Below are positions 6,746-8,727 of a stretch of DNA of 8,727 bases, piece by piece. The translations under genes were made by a program, and so were the position numbers. This DNA is from an uncultured Halomicronema sp. GTDB lineage: Bacteria > Cyanobacteriota > Cyanobacteriia > Phormidesmidales > Phormidesmidaceae. Position 1 is the stretch's first letter, and each line of letters opens with the position of its first letter. The notes below the pieces were generated by a model. It worked only from the letters and a program-made list of their open reading frames with translations. It ran no database searches and had not been told where the DNA came from. Location of the stretch: contig CALCPB010000926.1 in the NCBI GenBank assembly GCA_937897665.1, positions 1 to 8,727 of the forward strand, given 5' to 3'.

Positions 6746-7105
6746 ATGAAGGCAAGTCGTAAAGAACTCACCCGTCGTCGCCATGCGCGTATCCGACGGC
6801 GCGTATCCGGAACTTTGGAGAGACCTCGGCTAGCGGTTTTTCGTTCCAATCAGCATATTTATGCGCAAATTATTGATGACACCGCGCATCATACCTTAGT
6901 TGCCGCGTCTACAGTTGAAGCCGCGGCACAGGCGGGGGGCAAATCGGCGACTCAAGAAGGAGCCGCCATTGTGGGTCAGCTCTTAGCCGAGCGGGCACGG
7001 GAGCAGGGCATCAACCAGGTCATTTTTGACCGGGGTGGTAAGCTTTACCATGGTCGCGTCGCGGCCCTGGCAGAAGCCGCTCGCAAGGCCGGTTTGTCCT
7101 TCTAA
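6746..7105 (+). CDS. rplR: 50S ribosomal protein L18 (uL18)
   Basis: L18 binds 5S rRNA and anchors it in the central protuberance together with L5. The 119-residue product has the basic N-terminus [20 protein letters not shown], then [50 protein letters not shown] and the end [20 protein letters not shown], all typical. The full family length is present. Its ATG lies three bases after the rplF stop; AGGG in the end of rplF is the only nearby ribosome binding signal, so translation is probably coupled. Stop is TAA. Confidence 0.97.
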   Translation: MKASRKELTRRRHARIRRRVSGTLERPRLAVFRSNQHIYAQIIDDTAHHTLVAASTVEAAAQAGGKSATQEGAAIVGQLLAERAREQGINQVIFDRGGKLYHGRVAALAEAARKAGLSF

Positions 7106-7153
7106 TGCCGTTTATTTTTTGAGTTTTATCTTGGATGCTGGGGTTAGGAAAAG

Positions 7154-7612
7154 ATGGCAAGTAACAATCGTCGGAAAAACGCGCGAAGCAAAGAGAAAGA
7201 ATCTGAGTGGCAGGAGCGTGTCGTTCAGATTCGCCGGGTAACCAAAGTCGTCAAAGGGGGCAAGAAGCTCAGCTTCCGAGCCATTGTAGTGATTGGCAAT
7301 GAGAAAGGCCAAGTTGGCGTCGGTGTGGGTAAGGCCGGAGATGTGATCGGCGCAGTTAAGAAAGGGGTTGCTGACGGTAAAAAGCATCTTGTGGATGTTC
7401 CCCTGACTCGTTCCTACTCTTTACCTCAGCAGGCTACTGGCTTCGGTGGCGGAGCCAAAGTGTTTATGCGACCGGCAGCTCCGGGTACTGGAGTAATTGC
7501 TGGTGGCGCAGTGAGAACTGTATTAGAGCTGGCTGGAGTTCGTAATGTTTTAGCTAAGCAGCTGGGGTCTAATAACACCCACAATAATGCACGTGCTGCA
7601 GCTGACGATTAG
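7154..7612 (+). CDS. rpsE: 30S ribosomal protein S5 (uS5), shortened C-terminus
   Basis: S5 lies at the mRNA entry channel beside S3 and S4 and influences decoding accuracy; its C-terminal part contacts S8. The 152-residue product starts [20 protein letters not shown]. It has the double-stranded-RNA-binding-like domain ([40 protein letters not shown]) and the second domain ([38 protein letters not shown]). It ends NARAAADD then TAG, about 23 residues earlier than cyanobacterial S5 proteins of roughly 170-175 residues. The missing end is still readable in frame downstream (7613-7681). The core RNA-binding fold is intact. AGGAAAAG provides the ribosome binding site. Confidence 0.93.
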   Translation: MASNNRRKNARSKEKESEWQERVVQIRRVTKVVKGGKKLSFRAIVVIGNEKGQVGVGVGKAGDVIGAVKKGVADGKKHLVDVPLTRSYSLPQQATGFGGGAKVFMRPAAPGTGVIAGGAVRTVLELAGVRNVLAKQLGSNNTHNNARAAADD

Positions 7613-7681
7613 GCCTAGCTGCGAACACTAGCAGCACTGGCCTAAGAGCGTGGTATCCCCATTGAGAAGCTTTACGCCTAA
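7613..7681 (+). other. rpsE: In-frame remnant of the S5 C-terminus across stop codons
   Basis: Continuing in the rpsE frame gives A, stop (TAG 7616-7618), LRTLAALA, stop (TAA 7643-7645), ERGIPIEKLYA, then TAA at 7679-7681. Cyanobacterial S5 proteins end roughly NARAA-x-x-ALxxLRTFxEVAEERGIPIExLY, which aligns column by column without an indel. The three stops (including TAG 7610-7612) fall where the family has a Leu, a variable residue and a Glu or Lys. The full frame would give 175 residues, the normal length. No rpmD is found in this gap, as expected for cyanobacteria. Confidence 0.85.
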
Positions 7682-7729
7682 ACTCCCCTGAGGAAATGAT
7701 TGTTGCAAGGTAGTTGTTAGGAGCCATCC

Positions 7730-8176
7730 ATGAGAATTAATGATGCTCAGCCCCAAGCGGGTTCTAAGCGGCGGCGACGGCGAGTGGGCCGAGGGATTGC
7801 AGCGGGCCAAGGGGCTAGCTGCGGGTTTGGTATGCGCGGCCAAAAGTCTCGTTCTGGTCGGGGCACTCGTCCGGGATTTGAAGGTGGGCAACTTCCTCTG
7901 TATCGTCGGGTGCCGAAGCTGAAGCATTTTCCGGTGGTCAACCGCAAGGTTTACCCCATTGTTAATGTCAGTGCTATAGATGCATTTGATGCCGATTCTG
8001 AGGTGACACTAGCGTCTTTATTGGCGGCTGGAATTGTCACGACAGACGACGGCCCACTTAAGCTCTTAGGTGATGGTGAATTAACCAAAGCGCTGACTGT
8101 AAAGGCGACTGCCTTTACACGATCAGCTCGTGAGAAAATCGAAGCGGCTGGTGGCACTTGCGAATTGCTTCCTTAA
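7730..8176 (+). CDS. rplO: 50S ribosomal protein L15 (uL15)
   Basis: L15 is a late 50S assembly protein that threads an extended N-terminus into 23S rRNA. The 148-residue product starts [20 protein letters not shown], followed by [20 protein letters not shown] and [20 protein letters not shown] (extended Gly/Arg-rich arm). The globular domain has [15 protein letters not shown], the segment [19 protein letters not shown], and the end [16 protein letters not shown]. It is full length. The ATG follows TTAGGAGCCATCC, with the ribosome binding site TAGGAG. Stop is TAA. Confidence 0.97.
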   Translation: MRINDAQPQAGSKRRRRRVGRGIAAGQGASCGFGMRGQKSRSGRGTRPGFEGGQLPLYRRVPKLKHFPVVNRKVYPIVNVSAIDAFDADSEVTLASLLAAGIVTTDDGPLKLLGDGELTKALTVKATAFTRSAREKIEAAGGTCELLP

Positions 8177-8272
8177 GGGCTCTTCAGTCGCTATGATCAC
8201 AATTGCAGGGTTGTGTTGATGCATTGTTCATCCTGCTATTTTTTCGCTGATGCTGCAGAGGTATTTTGAGAC

Positions 8273-8727
8273 ATGGTTGTTAGCCGCGGCAAGAATCCCA
8301 GTGCCCAGGAAACTTTTATGCAAATGGCGCAGGCTGCTGGCTTACGGAGTCGGCTGCTTCTGACCCTCGGCCTGCTTGTCTTGGTGCGGTTGGGTATCTT
8401 TATTCCGGTTCCTGGTATTGACAGAGAGGCCTTTGGTACTGCCATTCGGAGCGGCAGCTTGGGGGGCTTTGTCGGATTTATCGACATCTTTGTCGGGGGG
8501 GGCCTATCGGCACTCGGGATTTTTGCGCTCGGGATCTTGCCATTCATTAATGCCTCGATCATTATGCAGCTGTTGACGGCGGCAATTCCTTCTTTAGAAG
8601 ACTTGCAGAAAAATGAAGGAGAAGCTTGGCGTCGGCGCATTTCTCAAATCACCCGCTACGTAGCTTTAGGTTTGGCAATCCTACAGAGTACGCTCTTATC
8701 ACTTTTCTAACTGGCACCATTTGCTCA
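8273..8727 (+). CDS. secY: Protein translocase subunit SecY, interrupted by TAA at 8708-8710 and cut by window edge
   Basis: SecY is the channel of the Sec translocon in plasma and thylakoid membranes. The start MVVSRGKNPSAQETFMQMAQ is the cyanobacterial SecY N-terminus. Visible are TM1 (about residues 28-46), IFIPVPGID, the plug region FVGFIDIFVGGGLSALGIFA, TM2 (about 78-104, with GILPFINASIIMQLLTAA), the cytoplasmic loop LQKNEGEAWRRRISQITRY and the start of TM3. A TAA then stops the frame after 145 residues, whereas SecY normally has about 430 residues and ten membrane segments. In-frame codons after the stop read LAPFA, resembling the family's RPYA/PFA after TM3, so the gene probably continues beyond the window. 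A 145-residue SecY could not form a channel. Error, pseudogenisation or readthrough are all possible. Confidence 0.85.

Noticed and set aside
8198..8242. Possible secY promoter or hairpin (CACAA/TTGTG; TGCTATTTT)
   Set aside because: The stem is 5 bp. The -10-like box lacks a properly spaced -35. Too weak to call.

Overview
The window is a stretch of the large ribosomal-protein (S10/spc-type) operon of a cyanobacterium, read entirely on the + strand. Gene order is rplD (cut at the left edge) - rplW - rplB - rpsS - rplV - rpsC - rplP - rpmC - rpsQ - rplN - rplX - rplE - rpsH - rplF - rplR - rpsE - rplO - secY (interrupted, and cut at the right edge). Cyanobacterial origin is inferred from three things. 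No rpsN lies between rplE and rpsH, and no rpmD lies between rpsE and rplO. The protein signatures are cyanobacterial: the L2 tail [11 protein letters not shown], the S3 tail RRRQQ-RRRQQFEDRSN, S8 ending GGEVLCYVW and SecY starting MVVSRGKNP. One HIP1 octamer (GCGATCGC) is present. The genus cannot be read from this window.

Layout: 1-609 carries the end of L4, whose start is upstream; 599-907 L23; 958-1821 L2; 1899-2177 S19; 2198-2551 L22; 2605-3243 S3, with a translatable-looking tail continuing past a TGA to 3339; 3411-3830 L16; 3834-4091 L29; 4104-4355 S17; 4369-4734 L14; 4734-5081 L24; 5177-5722 L5; 5744-6145 S8; 6203-6742 L6; 6746-7105 L18; 7154-7612 S5, with a recognisable tail continuing past stops to 7681; 7730-8176 L15; 8273-8710 SecY up to an in-frame TAA. 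No gap exceeds about 170 bases. There are no RNA genes, mobile elements, CRISPR arrays or convincing intrinsic terminators.

The genes form one co-directional unit supplying both ribosomal subunits and, at its end, the translocon subunit that docks on the ribosome. Several pairs overlap or nearly touch (rplD/rplW, rplP/rpmC, rplN/rplX, rplF/rplR), which suggests translational coupling.

The unusual part is a set of stop codons inside sequence that should be coding. S3 stops at GEIIP-TGA, where the family has Gly, and the conserved tail continues in frame afterwards. S5 stops at residue 152, but its conserved C-terminus (LRT...ERGIPIEKLYA) is readable in the same frame across three stops. SecY stops after 145 of the usual ~430 residues. 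No indels are needed in the S3 or S5 tails. Candidate explanations are real C-terminal truncation, sequencing or assembly error, a decaying duplicate operon, or stop-codon readthrough. All three stop codons also terminate normal genes here, so a simple altered genetic code is not supported.
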